A stretch of 64,000 nt of DNA from UBA11098 sp041671525 (lineage in GTDB: Bacteria; Patescibacteriota; Minisyncoccia; Moranbacterales; UBA2206): positions 1 through 64,000 of the forward strand of contig JBAZBJ010000004.1 of NCBI GenBank assembly GCA_041671525.1, given 5' to 3'. The notes beneath the pieces are model-generated. The model worked only from the letters and a program-made list of their open reading frames with translations, ran no database searches and was not told the DNA's origin. The translations under genes were made by a program, and so were the position numbers. The first letter of the stretch is position 1. Each line of letters starts with the position of its first letter. Below are positions 54,049 through 62,909 of this stretch, piece after piece.

Positions 54049-56010
54049 CTACCGCAGCTGCAATTTCCGCAGTTCGCCGATCTCGTCGCGGATGATGGCC
54101 GCCCGCTCAAATTCCAGATTCTTGGAGGCCTGCTTCATTTCGCGCTCACGCTGTTTGATGTAGCCTTGCAGATCTTCCAAAGATTCCAGCTTGGTGAAGT
54201 CGCGGGTGACTTCCGGCTTGAGCTCGTGATCAACGATCGATTCGATGTTCTTCTTGATGGTTTGTGGCGTGATGTGGTGTTTTTTATTATAAGCCGTCTG
54301 CACCGCCCGGCGGCGGTTGGTTTCATCAATCGCCCGCTTCATCGAGCCAGTCACAGAGTCCGCATACAGAATCACCTTCCCGGCCACATTACGCGCCGCG
54401 CGCCCGATCGTCTGGATGAGTGAAGTTTCACTGCGCAAAAAACCTTCCTTGTCCGCATCCAGAATCGCCACCAGCGACACTTCCGGCAGATCCAGACCCT
54501 CTCTGAGTAAATTCACCCCGACCAGCACATCAAAAGTCCCACGCCGCAAATTTTCCAGAATGCGCACGCGATCCAAAGTGTCCACGTCGGAGTGCAAGTA
54601 CTCAGTTTTAATTTTGTTCTCTTTCAAAAAATCCGACAGATCTTCCGCTTGTCTTTTGGTCAAGGTCGTGATCAGCACGCGTTCTTTGCGCGCTACGACT
54701 TTTTCAATCTCGGCCAAAACATCTTTGACCTGCCCTTTAGCGGGCTTCACTTCCAGCGCCGGATCAACCAGTCCCGTCGGGCGGATAATTTGTTCCGCCA
54801 CTTGCGTCGAATTTTTCCGCTCATAATCAGCCGGCGTGGCCGAGGTGAAAATCAGTTGATTGATTTTTTCTTCAAACTCCGGAAACTTCAACGGCCGATT
54901 ATCGAAGGCGCTCGGCAACCGAAAACCATTGTCGACCAAAGATTTCTTGCGCGAGAAATCACCGTTATACATCCCATTGAGCTGCGGCACGGTCACATGG
55001 GATTCATCAATGACCATCAAAAAATCGGCCGGAAAATAATCAATGAGCGTGTACGGCGCTTCGCCCGGTGTCCGGCCAGTCAGATAGCGCGAATAATTCT
55101 CCACGCCGTTGCAATAGCCGATCTCCCGCATCATTTCGATATCCTGTTTGGTTCTTCTCTCTAACCGCTCCGCTTCCAAAAGTTTATTGTTGTCCCGAAA
55201 CCATTGCACCCGCGCCTTGGCTTCTTTTTCAATTTCCTTGAGCGCGCCTTCCATCACCGGTTCGGGCACCACAAAATGTTTGGCGGGAAAAATCAGCGCG
55301 CGATCCAACGTGCCCAACTTTTCTCCGGTCAAGAAATCGTATTCAAAAATCTTTTTGACTTTATTGTTTTCCATTTCGATGCGCACCACCACTTCCCGCC
55401 CCGGGTACATGATTTCCAGCGTCTCACCAGTCACGCGAAATTTGCCGCGCGCCAAAACATCGGTGCGCCCGTAATGCATGTCGACCAATTCGCGGATGAT
55501 TTCTTCGCGGATTATTTTTTCGCCTTTTTTAATTTCCAAGGTGATATCGCGATAATATTCCGGCGAACCCAAACCATAGATGCATGACACCGACGCCACA
55601 ATGATCACGTCGCGTCGCGAAATCAGCGCGGCGGTCGACGCGTGGCGCAAGCGATCGATCTCATCGTTGATTTGCGACTCTTTTTCGATATAGGTATCAG
55701 AAGAAGCGATGTAAGCTTCCGGCTGATAGTAATCATAATACGACACGAAATATTCCACCGCGTTCTTCGGGAAAAAAGTGCGAAACTCCTGCGCCAGCTG
55801 CGCCGCCAAAGTCTTGTTGGGCGCGATCACCAGCGTCGGCTTTTGCACCTGCTCGATCACGTTGGCAATCGTAAAAGTCTTGCCCGACCCGGTCACGCCC
55901 AAAAGCGTCTGTAATTTGTCCCCCGCCTTGAGCCCCGAAACCAGCGCCGCAATCGCCTGTGGCTGGTCACCATCCGGCTTATATTTTGAATTGATCTGAA
56001 ACTTTTGCAT
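54049..56010 (-). CDS. uvrB: Excinuclease ABC subunit B
   Basis: A 653-residue SF2 helicase-like protein. Walker A GVTGSGKTFTIANV, the beta-hairpin region FVSYYDYYQPEAYIASSDTY, DESHVT (motif II), TSATPADYE, RPTGLVDP, motifs V and VI (GVNLLREGLDLPEVSLVAIL, QTIGRAARN), and a C-terminal UVR motif (LQGYIKQREREMKQASKNLE). It loads at damage with UvrA and recruits UvrC. Full length and intact. Encoded upstream of the thioredoxin-fold gene in the same direction. Confidence 0.97.
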   Translation of the reverse strand: MQKFQINSKYKPDGDQPQAIAALVSGLKAGDKLQTLLGVTGSGKTFTIANVIEQVQKPTLVIAPNKTLAAQLAQEFRTFFPKNAVEYFVSYYDYYQPEAYIASSDTYIEKESQINDEIDRLRHASTAALISRRDVIIVASVSCIYGLGSPEYYRDITLEIKKGEKIIREEIIRELVDMHYGRTDVLARGKFRVTGETLEIMYPGREVVVRIEMENNKVKKIFEYDFLTGEKLGTLDRALIFPAKHFVVPEPVMEGALKEIEKEAKARVQWFRDNNKLLEAERLERRTKQDIEMMREIGYCNGVENYSRYLTGRTPGEAPYTLIDYFPADFLMVIDESHVTVPQLNGMYNGDFSRKKSLVDNGFRLPSAFDNRPLKFPEFEEKINQLIFTSATPADYERKNSTQVAEQIIRPTGLVDPALEVKPAKGQVKDVLAEIEKVVARKERVLITTLTKRQAEDLSDFLKENKIKTEYLHSDVDTLDRVRILENLRRGTFDVLVGVNLLREGLDLPEVSLVAILDADKEGFLRSETSLIQTIGRAARNVAGKVILYADSVTGSMKRAIDETNRRRAVQTAYNKKHHITPQTIKKNIESIVDHELKPEVTRDFTKLESLEDLQGYIKQREREMKQASKNLEFERAAIIRDEIGELRKLQLR

Positions 56011-56099
56011 ATACCATAGATACTACAATCCAGAGGATAAAATGTCCAAAATAAAAAAGCCTCTTAAAACAAGCCTTTCTTTTTTTAAAAAAATTACAA

Positions 56100-56402
56100 T
56101 TATTTTGTTTCCTTTGAATTTTTCTTAATTATTTTAATTTTTTCCAGATTCAGTCTTCCTATTTTTTCATTTATTTCTATTTTTTTCCTAAGTATGGATT
56201 GCACCCTAAACACGGCCTCATCTTTATCCCAAAGCTCTTCCTCCCCGATTTTCTCCTCATGCTCCAGAAATAGTTTGCATTTGGCCTGCTCCTCTGCCAG
56301 AAAAACCAACTCTTTTTTCAAGTCATCCGTCTTAACCTTAATCTCCGCCAGTCTCTGCTCCCCAGTCATTGCCCCTTTTTCTCCGTTGTAAAAATTTTCC
56401 AT
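56100..56402 (-). CDS. Small coiled-coil protein (unknown)
   Basis: 100 residues from MENFYNGEKGAMTGEQRL. It is predicted to be an almost continuous charged helix (IKVKTDDLKKELVFLAEEQA, FRVQSILRKKIEINEKIGRL) and has no membrane segment. A longer frame to 56450 has no ribosome site. It lies upstream of uvrB in the same direction, about 90 bases away. The family is not recognised. Confidence 0.6.
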   Translation of the reverse strand: MENFYNGEKGAMTGEQRLAEIKVKTDDLKKELVFLAEEQAKCKLFLEHEEKIGEEELWDKDEAVFRVQSILRKKIEINEKIGRLNLEKIKIIKKNSKETK

Positions 56403-56456
56403 AGAAAGATTAATTATGTTCTCGCCAATTATGCTATAATTAAACCACATTATGAA

Positions 56457-56572
56457 CCCCGCACTAACTTTCCAGGTTTAACCTGAAACAAAAATAGTAT
56501 GGGGATCAATTAAGTTTTAATAGACACTTACAGTATAGCTCAAGTGAATTATGCTGGAAAGTTAGTGCGGGG
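56457..56572. mobile_element. 116-bp element with 19-bp terminal inverted repeats (copy B)
   Basis: CCCCGCACTAACTTTCCAG (56457-56475) is exactly inverted as CTGGAAAGTTAGTGCGGGG (56554-56572). The core GCACTAACTTTCCAG equals that of copy A at 52628-52753; the outer CCCC/GGGG differ from ATCCA/TGGAT of copy A. The right edge is the G of the GTG start codon of the next gene. Confidence 0.65.
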
Positions 56573-56787
56573 TGAAACCAAAAACAAAAGCTCCTGCCCG
56601 CAATGCAACCCATGAGAAAAACGAACGAAAATCATTAGTTGAAATGGATACTGATGAGATTCTGGAAACTTTTGGGCATTGCGTTGCAGGCGGGGAAAAA
56701 CGCGAAGTCAAAAAGAAACCGAAAATGGCCGTCTCAGGCAAGAAAGTCTTTACGCTCAAGGAAATAATTCAAAAAAAGGCTAAATAA
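56572..56787 (+). CDS. Small basic protein (71 aa, GTG start, unknown)
   Basis: The frame MKPKTKAPARNATHEKNERK... to KKVFTLKEIIQKKAK is lysine-rich with a central acidic MDTDEILETFGHCVAGGEKR. An in-frame stop at 56563-56565 limits the start to the GTG at 56572 or an ATG at 56644 (MDTDEIL). The GTG coincides with the end of inverted-repeat element B. No Shine-Dalgarno is visible. The family is unknown, and it may be non-functional. Confidence 0.5.
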   Translation: MKPKTKAPARNATHEKNERKSLVEMDTDEILETFGHCVAGGEKREVKKKPKMAVSGKKVFTLKEIIQKKAK

Positions 56788-56809
56788 AGCCATGGAATTG
56801 GTTTTTACC

Positions 56810-56838
56810 TTGACTAGTGCTTGCCCAGGTGCTACGTT
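56810..56838 (+). promoter_or_regulatory. Promoter of secG
   Basis: TTGACT (56810-56815), 17-base spacer, TACGTT (56833-56838, weak -10). Confidence 0.45.
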
Positions 56839-56874
56839 AATATAAGTTTTAAATCCGCCATGGCGGACAAAAAT

Positions 56875-57105
56875 ATGATCAAATTAATCAGTATTGCCGA
56901 AATAATCGTTTCCGTTTTATTAATAATCTCCATCCTGCTTCAGAACAAGGGTGCCGGCTTGTCCGGAACCTTCGGTGGCGATATGGGCGGCTACTATAGC
57001 AAACGCGGTTTCGACAAATTTCTCACTCGCTTCTCGATTTTCTTGGCCATCATCTTCATCGGCTTGGCCATCGCCAGCCTGATGGTCAGCAGCCAGTCGC
57101 TATAA
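56875..57105 (+). CDS. secG: Preprotein translocase subunit SecG
   Basis: 76 residues from MIKLISIAEIIVSVLLIISI. Two TM helices (about 2-22 and 51-71) flank the conserved LLQNKGAGLSGTFGG loop (SecG consensus LLQ..KG.GLS..FGG). SecG assists the SecYE channel. In-frame upstream ATGs exist (56860, MADKN), but that one lies inside the dispersed CCGCCATGGCGG palindrome (56854-56867), so 56875 is preferred. Upstream of the peptide-binding protein gene on the same strand. Confidence 0.92.
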   Translation: MIKLISIAEIIVSVLLIISILLQNKGAGLSGTFGGDMGGYYSKRGFDKFLTRFSIFLAIIFIGLAIASLMVSSQSL

Positions 57106-57157
57106 ACACTAAGCCAAACTTATACGTAACTATCCGAACAATTCGTCCAAATTTTCT

Positions 57158-58831
57158 TTGAGTCATTGGCAGTGCGCCACGAAACTTTTTGATACGAAGG
57201 AGCGCATGATTTTCAACGGACTTCTCATCCTGCTGGTCGGTTCCCTTATCGGCTGGGGACTCATGTTTTACTATTCCAAAACCCAAGCGGTGGCGGATTA
57301 TGGCGGCGAATACATTGAGGGGATCGTCGGCCAACCGCAGCACCTGAATCCCATCATTTCCCAATCCAACAACGCTGACGAAGATTTGTCACAGCTGATT
57401 TATGACGGTCTTTTGAAATATGACAACCAGGGCCAGATTATCCCGGATTTAGCCGAAAGCTATGATTTGAACGATGAAAAAACCACCTATACTTTTCATC
57501 TGCGGCGCGACGTCACCTGGCATGACGGGGAAGCCCTCACCGCGGCCGACGTGCTGTTCACGACCAACCTGATTTCGGATCCGGCCTACAAAAGTCCGCT
57601 GCGCGCCAACTGGCAGGGCATCACCGCCACGCTGGTCGATGACTTCACCGTGACTTTCCAGATCCAAAGCCAATACGTCGGCTTCCTGCATAACCTGACT
57701 TTTGGCATCTTGCCCAAACACATCTGGGAATCGATCGACCCGGACAAATTTTCCTTGACTGACCTGAACTTGGAACCGATCGGCACCGGTCCGTACAAAT
57801 ACAACACCTTCCAAAAAGATTCCAAAGGCAACATCCTTTCATATAAATTAGTCGCCAACCCCAACTATTTCGCCGGCAAACCCTTCCTGAATAAAATAAC
57901 TTTCAATTTTTACGCGGACGATGATTCGATCCTGCGCGCCTACAATTCCAAAGAAGTCATGGGCATCAACAGCTTGAGCCCGCAGCGCCTGTCTGACATC
58001 AAACTGCTGCAAAGCACCGCCGTGCACAAATTTGACATTCCCCGCTACTTCGCCGTGTTCTTCAATCAGACCAAGAGTTTGGCTTTGGCGGACGATAACG
58101 TGCGCCAAGCACTGACCTCTGCCACCAATCGTCAGGAAATTATTGACACCATTCTGGGCGGCAACGGCAACCCGGTGCATTCACCGATTTTGGATGATAT
58201 GGTCGGTTTTGCCGCTGACATCGATGAGCGCCAATTTGACCTGGACAAGGCCAACAAGATTCTCGATGACAACGGCTGGACGCGTGGAGAGGACGGGTTC
58301 CGCGCCAAGAACGGCACGCCGTTACAATTTACGCTGACTACCACCGACTGGCCGGAATTGGCCAAAACTGCGGACATTTTGAAAGCGCAATGGGCAAAAA
58401 TCGGCATGAAAGTGACCATTAATACCTATTCCATCTCCGACATCCAGCAAAACTACATCCGCCCGCGGGAATATGAAGCTATCCTCTTTGGCCAAGTCTT
58501 GGGTGCTGATCCGGACCCGTATTCCTTCTGGCATTCTTCGCAAAAAAGAGATCCCGGCCTCAATTTGTCCCTTTTCGGCGACAACGACACCGACGGTTTG
58601 ATCGAAAAAGGTCGCACCGAATTTGACACGGACAAACGCGCCGGCATCTATCAAGACTTCCAGAAAAAACTCCTCGCGGAAACCCCGGCTGTCTTCCTCT
58701 ACAGCCCGGACTACATCTATCCGGTCAGCAAAAACGTCCAGGGCTTGAGTGATGATCACCTAATCTCCCCCTCCAAACGTTTCTCCGATGCTAATCTATG
58801 GTATATTAATACTAAGAGGATTAAAAAGTAA
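57158..58831 (+). CDS. Extracellular solute-binding protein, family 5 (OppA/DppA-like)
   Basis: About 557 residues. An N-terminal cytoplasmic segment (LSHWQCATKLFDTKERM) and one TM anchor (about 18-38) replace a lipoprotein signal. The SBP_bac_5 domain follows: VGQPQHLNPIISQSNNADED, YTFHLRRDVTWHDGEALTAA with DVLFTTN, IGTGPYKY, NVRQALTSATNRQEIID and GADPDPYSFWHSSQ. It binds oligopeptides for uptake. No ABC permease or ATPase is adjacent. The start is uncertain: TTG at 57158 (family-like N-terminus retained, no ribosome site) or ATG at 57206 preceded by AAGGAG. Confidence 0.9.
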   Translation: MSHWQCATKLFDTKERMIFNGLLILLVGSLIGWGLMFYYSKTQAVADYGGEYIEGIVGQPQHLNPIISQSNNADEDLSQLIYDGLLKYDNQGQIIPDLAESYDLNDEKTTYTFHLRRDVTWHDGEALTAADVLFTTNLISDPAYKSPLRANWQGITATLVDDFTVTFQIQSQYVGFLHNLTFGILPKHIWESIDPDKFSLTDLNLEPIGTGPYKYNTFQKDSKGNILSYKLVANPNYFAGKPFLNKITFNFYADDDSILRAYNSKEVMGINSLSPQRLSDIKLLQSTAVHKFDIPRYFAVFFNQTKSLALADDNVRQALTSATNRQEIIDTILGGNGNPVHSPILDDMVGFAADIDERQFDLDKANKILDDNGWTRGEDGFRAKNGTPLQFTLTTTDWPELAKTADILKAQWAKIGMKVTINTYSISDIQQNYIRPREYEAILFGQVLGADPDPYSFWHSSQKRDPGLNLSLFGDNDTDGLIEKGRTEFDTDKRAGIYQDFQKKLLAETPAVFLYSPDYIYPVSKNVQGLSDDHLISPSKRFSDANLWYINTKRIKK

Positions 58832-58927
58832 TTCTCCTTTAATTTCCCGCCTTGCATGCGAGCCCGCGACTGAAACTGTGCCACAAAAAAAATGATTCTT
58901 TTTATTTATAATTAGTAACAGAAACAA

Positions 58928-59950
58928 ATGCAAAAAAATAATCCTCTTGACCGAGAAAATCTGCGCCAAGTGATCCTGGATTCCCCCCAACAATTCGCCG
59001 CGGGACTTGAACTGGCCAAAAACATCAAGATCGAAGGTGACTTCAAATTGATAGAAATTTCCGGCATGGGCGGATCATCTCTGCCTGCCAACATTTTGCG
59101 GATCTACCTCAATTCCCTCTATCTGAAAAACCCGAAAAAAAATAAGGCGCTTGGCATTTTTCAGAACCGCTCCTATTCTCTCCCGCATGAGGCCTACAAA
59201 AACTGTTTGAATTTTTTTGCCTCATATTCGGGCAACACTGAAGAAACCATCTTTTCTTTAAAAGAAGCTATCAAACACAAGCTGCCCAGCATCGGTTTTG
59301 GAACCGGCGGAAAGCTGGTTGAGCTGTGCCAAAAAAATAATATCCCCTGCGTAATTCTTCCCGCCGGAATCCAGCCCAGATACGCCACTGGCTACTTTTT
59401 TGCCGCGATGTTTCAAGTTTTGGTCAATTGTGGCCTGATTGAAGACATGGGTCGCGAACTGGTTCAACTCGCAAAAAAATTGGAAAAGGATGCGAAAAAA
59501 TTAGAAGCTCAAGGCAAAAAAATCGCCCAAAAATTAGTCGGCAAAACACCGATCATCTATTCAACGCCGAAATATAAATCGCTGGCAATGATCTGGAAAA
59601 TAAAAATCAACGAGAATGCCAAAACACCGGCTTTCTATAATTTCTATCCGGAGCTCAATCACAACGAAATGGTCGGCTTCACTCTTCCTCAGGGAAAATT
59701 CCACGTTATCACGCTGATCAACCAGGACACCCATCCACAAAATATCAAACGCATGCGGATAACAGCCAAGCTTTTGAAAAAGAACGGCATTGATACGACT
59801 TTCATCGAGATGGAAAATTCCAATGTATTCCACACGATTTTTTCAACCTTACTTTTGGGTGATTGGATTTCCTATTACCTGGCGCTGGCCTATAAACAAG
59901 ACCCGACCCCGGTAGTCATGGTGGAGGATTTAAAGAAACAATTGGCCTAA
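58928..59950 (+). CDS. Bifunctional phosphoglucose/phosphomannose isomerase
   Basis: A 340-residue protein with two SIS domains. Seen: ISGMGGSSLPANILR, sugar-phosphate loop ASYSGNTEETIFS, LPAGIQPRYATGYFFAAMFQ (the PR-x-A motif of this family) and the catalytic ELNHNEMVGF. It interconverts fructose-6-P with glucose-6-P or mannose-6-P in central metabolism and glycan precursor supply. Length and motifs match the archaeal-type/CPR form. It stands alone between the peptide-binding protein and RNase J. Confidence 0.92.
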   Translation: MQKNNPLDRENLRQVILDSPQQFAAGLELAKNIKIEGDFKLIEISGMGGSSLPANILRIYLNSLYLKNPKKNKALGIFQNRSYSLPHEAYKNCLNFFASYSGNTEETIFSLKEAIKHKLPSIGFGTGGKLVELCQKNNIPCVILPAGIQPRYATGYFFAAMFQVLVNCGLIEDMGRELVQLAKKLEKDAKKLEAQGKKIAQKLVGKTPIIYSTPKYKSLAMIWKIKINENAKTPAFYNFYPELNHNEMVGFTLPQGKFHVITLINQDTHPQNIKRMRITAKLLKKNGIDTTFIEMENSNVFHTIFSTLLLGDWISYYLALAYKQDPTPVVMVEDLKKQLA

Positions 59951-59998
59951 AAAATACGGCAATCACAACCTATGTCGCCGCCGCTTAATTTGCCGGGC

Positions 59999-60027
59999 TT
60001 GACTTTCCCCACAAAATAGTGTAACAT
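59999..60027 (+). promoter_or_regulatory. Promoter of RNase J gene
   Basis: TTGACT (59999-60004), 17-base spacer, TAACAT (60022-60027). A start near 60034 gives a leader of about 230 nt before the ATG at 60265. The remaining 314-base gap is AT-rich, without a gene. Confidence 0.6.
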
Positions 60028-60162
60028 TACTGCATAACGATACTTTTTCTTGCAGTTTACTTCTTCCACTTTACTTGCATTATTTAAGCTATTTTAGCGT
60101 TTTTTGCCTATTTTAGGTATATTATTGCTTTTTGTTATTTAATTTCTTTACACAGTCCGAGA

Positions 60163-60193
60163 GCTCAACTTTGGGAAATTCCCAGAGTTGAGC
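60163..60193 (+). promoter_or_regulatory. Hairpin in RNase J leader
   Basis: GCTCAACTTTGGG (60163-60175), AAATT, CCCAGAGTTGAGC (60181-60193): 13 pairs including one G-U. It lies about 70 bases before the start codon. It could be a target for autoregulatory cleavage by RNase J or a member of the palindrome families of this genome. Confidence 0.45.
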
Positions 60194-60264
60194 GCTAGGC
60201 GCATATCTTAAAAATAAATCTGTTTCCTTTGTAATTCTAAATTACAGACTGATTTACCAAAACT

Positions 60265-62277
60265 ATGTTAAAAAACATGGACTTGTTTAAACGCAGGCCG
60301 ACCAATAATCCACTGCGTGTTCCGGCCAAGCCGTTTCACACGCAACCGACAAACAAACCGCTACCGACCAGGAATACCGTGCCGGTGCCTTTTCGCACGC
60401 AAGCCGCGCCAAGACCAACGCAAACAACCAGCAGGCCAACTCCCTCTCACACCAAGATCGAAACACCCTATGCTTACCACGCGGTACCTAAAAAAACACC
60501 CACACAAAGTGCGCCCAAAAGATCAACCTCCCGGTTCAAATCTTCACATTCATCTTCTGCGCGACCAAAACAACAGTCAGTTCAAGGCGCATCTGATCTT
60601 GCGCCCAAGGACAACCTGCGCATCATTCCGTTGGGCGGCAACGAAGAAGTCGGCCGCAACATGACCGTGTTCGAATACGCGGGCGACATCGTGATTTTGG
60701 ACATGGGCATGATGTTCCCAGAAGAGGATATGCCCGGCATCGACTATATTGTCCCCAACATCAGTTATCTCAAAGGCAAAGAAAAAAATATCCGCGGCGT
60801 GATTTTCAGCCATGGTCATCTCGACCACATCGGCGCGGCGCCCATCCTGCTCAATCAATTGGGCAATCCGCCGGTCATCGGCCGTGATATGACGCTCGCC
60901 ATGATCAAAAAGAAAATGGAGGATTTTGAGAAAGGTTCCGCTGAGACTCTCCAGACTATGCGCATCAAATCTGTGACGGACAAAATCACTTTGGGCAAAT
61001 TTCAGATTGAATTTTTTGAAATCGAACATTCCATCATGGACGCCGTCGGTGTCATTCTCAAAACGCCACACGGCACCATCATCCATCCCGGCGACTGGAC
61101 GATGGAAAAAGACGCCCAAGGCAAAAGTCTGGTGACCTACACAGAGCTGGCTAAACTGCCGAGCCCGCGCATTTTGATGTTGGAGAGTCTGGGTGCCACC
61201 AACACCAATCCCGCCCGCACTACCGAAGAAGAAATGTATTTCAATTTGGACAAGTTGGTCAGCGAAGCTCCCGGCAAAATTATCATCGGCACTTTTTCTT
61301 CGCAGATCAAACGCATCGGCCACATTTTGGAATATGCCGAAAAAATCGGCAAGAAAGTGGCGTTGGATGGCTACAGCATGAAAATGAACGTCGATATTGC
61401 CAAGGAATTGGGCTACATCAAGATGCACAAGGAAACCTTGATCCCGACCACTGATCTGCACAAATATCCCGCCAACAAGGTGGTGATCATCTGCACCGGC
61501 GCCCAGGGCGAAGGCAATGCGGTGCTGTCACGCATCGTCAACGGCGAACATCGCCACATCCAGATCCAAAAAACGGATACGATCATTTTCTCCTCTTCCG
61601 TCATTCCCGGCAACGAACGCACCGTGCAACGGCTCAAAGACAATCTCTACCGCAAGTGCGACAACGTGATCCACTCTGACATTCTGGACGTGCACATCAG
61701 CGGCCATTGCAGCGCGCAGGACATCCAAGAAATTCTGCGCCAAGTGCGCCCGGATTTCTTTCTGCCGGTTTATGGCAACCACTATATGCTGAAAGAAGCG
61801 GAAAAACTGGCGACTCGGATCGGTTTCAAAAAAGAAAACATCTTCGTGCTGGACAACGGCAATGTGCTCGAGCTGCAAAACGGCCAAGCCAAACTCTTGC
61901 CGACCAAAGTTGACACCAGCTATGTGATGGTGGACGGCCTGGGCGTCGGTGACATCGGCCAAGTGGTGCTGCGCGACCGCCAACTGCTGGCGCAAGACGG
62001 CATGTTTGTCATCACCGTCATCATCGACAGTAAAACGAAAAAAATCATCGGCAAGCCGCAAGTGACTTCACGTGGTTTCATCTTCGTCAAAGAAAATTTT
62101 GACCTGGTCAACGCCACCAAGAAAAAGGTGGAGGAGATCGTGGCCAAAAAGACTTCCCCCGACCAGTCCATCAACTGGGACTACGTCAAAAACAACATCC
62201 GCGAAACCGTCGGCTCGTTCCTCTACCAAAAAACGGAACGCCGACCGATGGTGTTACCGGTCGTGATTGAGGTGTAA
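60265..62277 (+). CDS. rnj: Ribonuclease J
   Basis: A 670-residue metallo-beta-lactamase/beta-CASP nuclease. The first approximately 110 residues are a disordered basic Pro/Thr/Ser-rich extension. The catalytic core begins DNLRIIPLGGNEEVGRNMTV; zinc motif HGHLDH at 183-188, then HSIMDAVGVI, IHPGDWTMEK, beta-CASP GTFSSQIKRIGHILEYAEKI, SSVIPGNERTVQRLKDNLYR and HISGHCSAQDI. The C-terminal domain ends PMVLPVVIEV. RNase J degrades and matures RNA by 5' exo- and endonuclease action. Monocistronic, with a long leader and a terminator. Confidence 0.96.
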   Translation: MLKNMDLFKRRPTNNPLRVPAKPFHTQPTNKPLPTRNTVPVPFRTQAAPRPTQTTSRPTPSHTKIETPYAYHAVPKKTPTQSAPKRSTSRFKSSHSSSARPKQQSVQGASDLAPKDNLRIIPLGGNEEVGRNMTVFEYAGDIVILDMGMMFPEEDMPGIDYIVPNISYLKGKEKNIRGVIFSHGHLDHIGAAPILLNQLGNPPVIGRDMTLAMIKKKMEDFEKGSAETLQTMRIKSVTDKITLGKFQIEFFEIEHSIMDAVGVILKTPHGTIIHPGDWTMEKDAQGKSLVTYTELAKLPSPRILMLESLGATNTNPARTTEEEMYFNLDKLVSEAPGKIIIGTFSSQIKRIGHILEYAEKIGKKVALDGYSMKMNVDIAKELGYIKMHKETLIPTTDLHKYPANKVVIICTGAQGEGNAVLSRIVNGEHRHIQIQKTDTIIFSSSVIPGNERTVQRLKDNLYRKCDNVIHSDILDVHISGHCSAQDIQEILRQVRPDFFLPVYGNHYMLKEAEKLATRIGFKKENIFVLDNGNVLELQNGQAKLLPTKVDTSYVMVDGLGVGDIGQVVLRDRQLLAQDGMFVITVIIDSKTKKIIGKPQVTSRGFIFVKENFDLVNATKKKVEEIVAKKTSPDQSINWDYVKNNIRETVGSFLYQKTERRPMVLPVVIEV

Positions 62278-62343
62278 TATTTTCCGCGGGCAGTAAAAAA
62301 TCTGAACTTTATAACAAGGCAATTTCAATGCATAAAAAAATAA

Positions 62344-62371
62344 CCGCCACGGCGGATATTTTTTATTTTTT
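62344..62371. terminator. Bidirectional terminator after RNase J
   Basis: CCGCC (62344-62348), AC, GGCGG (62351-62355), with a T-rich tract after and an A-rich tract before, serving both convergent genes. Confidence 0.65.
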
Positions 62372-62387
62372 ACACTGCTACAGATTT

Positions 62388-62909
62388 TTAATTTGACTTG
62401 GATTCCAATGTGAATATTTCCTTCTTAATCCTATCCATTTCCGTTTCTTTCTGCAGCAAAATGTCCTGATTTTTTTTGATTTCAACCGCTTGCTTTTCAA
62501 CCTCCGCCATGCGCCCGGCCATCGCCGCTTCCAACTTGCTTTTCTTTTTTTCCACTTCTCGCAACATTTTTTCCCCGCCACTTTTTTCCTCTGCGCCTTG
62601 GACGATCTTATATTCCAAAATTATCATAGAAGACATCCACACGCCCCCGGCCAAGAAAGTGAACGCGACGATATTGTTGATAACATCCGACCGCACATAG
62701 ACGCCCAAATATTTCAGGGTCAGACTGACCGCCAAAGACGAAAAACCGAAAATAAAGACACAGACCACCAAAATGACCCACAGCCAAAGCACTTTCAAAA
62801 CCGGCGTTTCCGGCAATTTGGCGAATTTAATGTCTCGCAGCAGTCCCACGCCCAAAAGCGCCACCGCGACGACTGAGAAAAAAATATTCATGATTGCGAT
62901 ATCAAACAT
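62388..62909 (-). CDS. Membrane protein with C-terminal coiled coil (tandem pair, second)
   Basis: A 173-residue protein. Three hydrophobic segments (about 6-22, 42-64, 82-99) are followed by a long coiled coil (REVEKKKSKLEAAMAGRMAE, VEIKKNQDILLQKETEMDRI). Design and size match the adjacent protein at 62902, and the genes overlap by eight bases, so they probably form a heteromeric membrane complex. No family is recognised. The pair lies between RNase J and a decayed second copy of the RNase J 3' end. Confidence 0.75.
   Translation of the reverse strand: MFDIAIMNIFFSVVAVALLGVGLLRDIKFAKLPETPVLKVLWLWVILVVCVFIFGFSSLAVSLTLKYLGVYVRSDVINNIVAFTFLAGGVWMSSMIILEYKIVQGAEEKSGGEKMLREVEKKKSKLEAAMAGRMAEVEKQAVEIKKNQDILLQKETEMDRIKKEIFTLESKSN

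Noticed and set aside
56051..56090. Terminator between uvrB and the coiled-coil gene
   Set aside because: The AAGCCTC and AAGCCTTT stretches are direct, not inverted, so no stable hairpin forms.
52628..56572. Inverted-repeat elements A and B as integron attC sites
   Set aside because: The ends contain AAC...GTT, but the adjacent bases do not match the RYYYAAC / GTTRRRY boxes, no integrase is present, and the DNA between includes uvrB, which is not a gene cassette.
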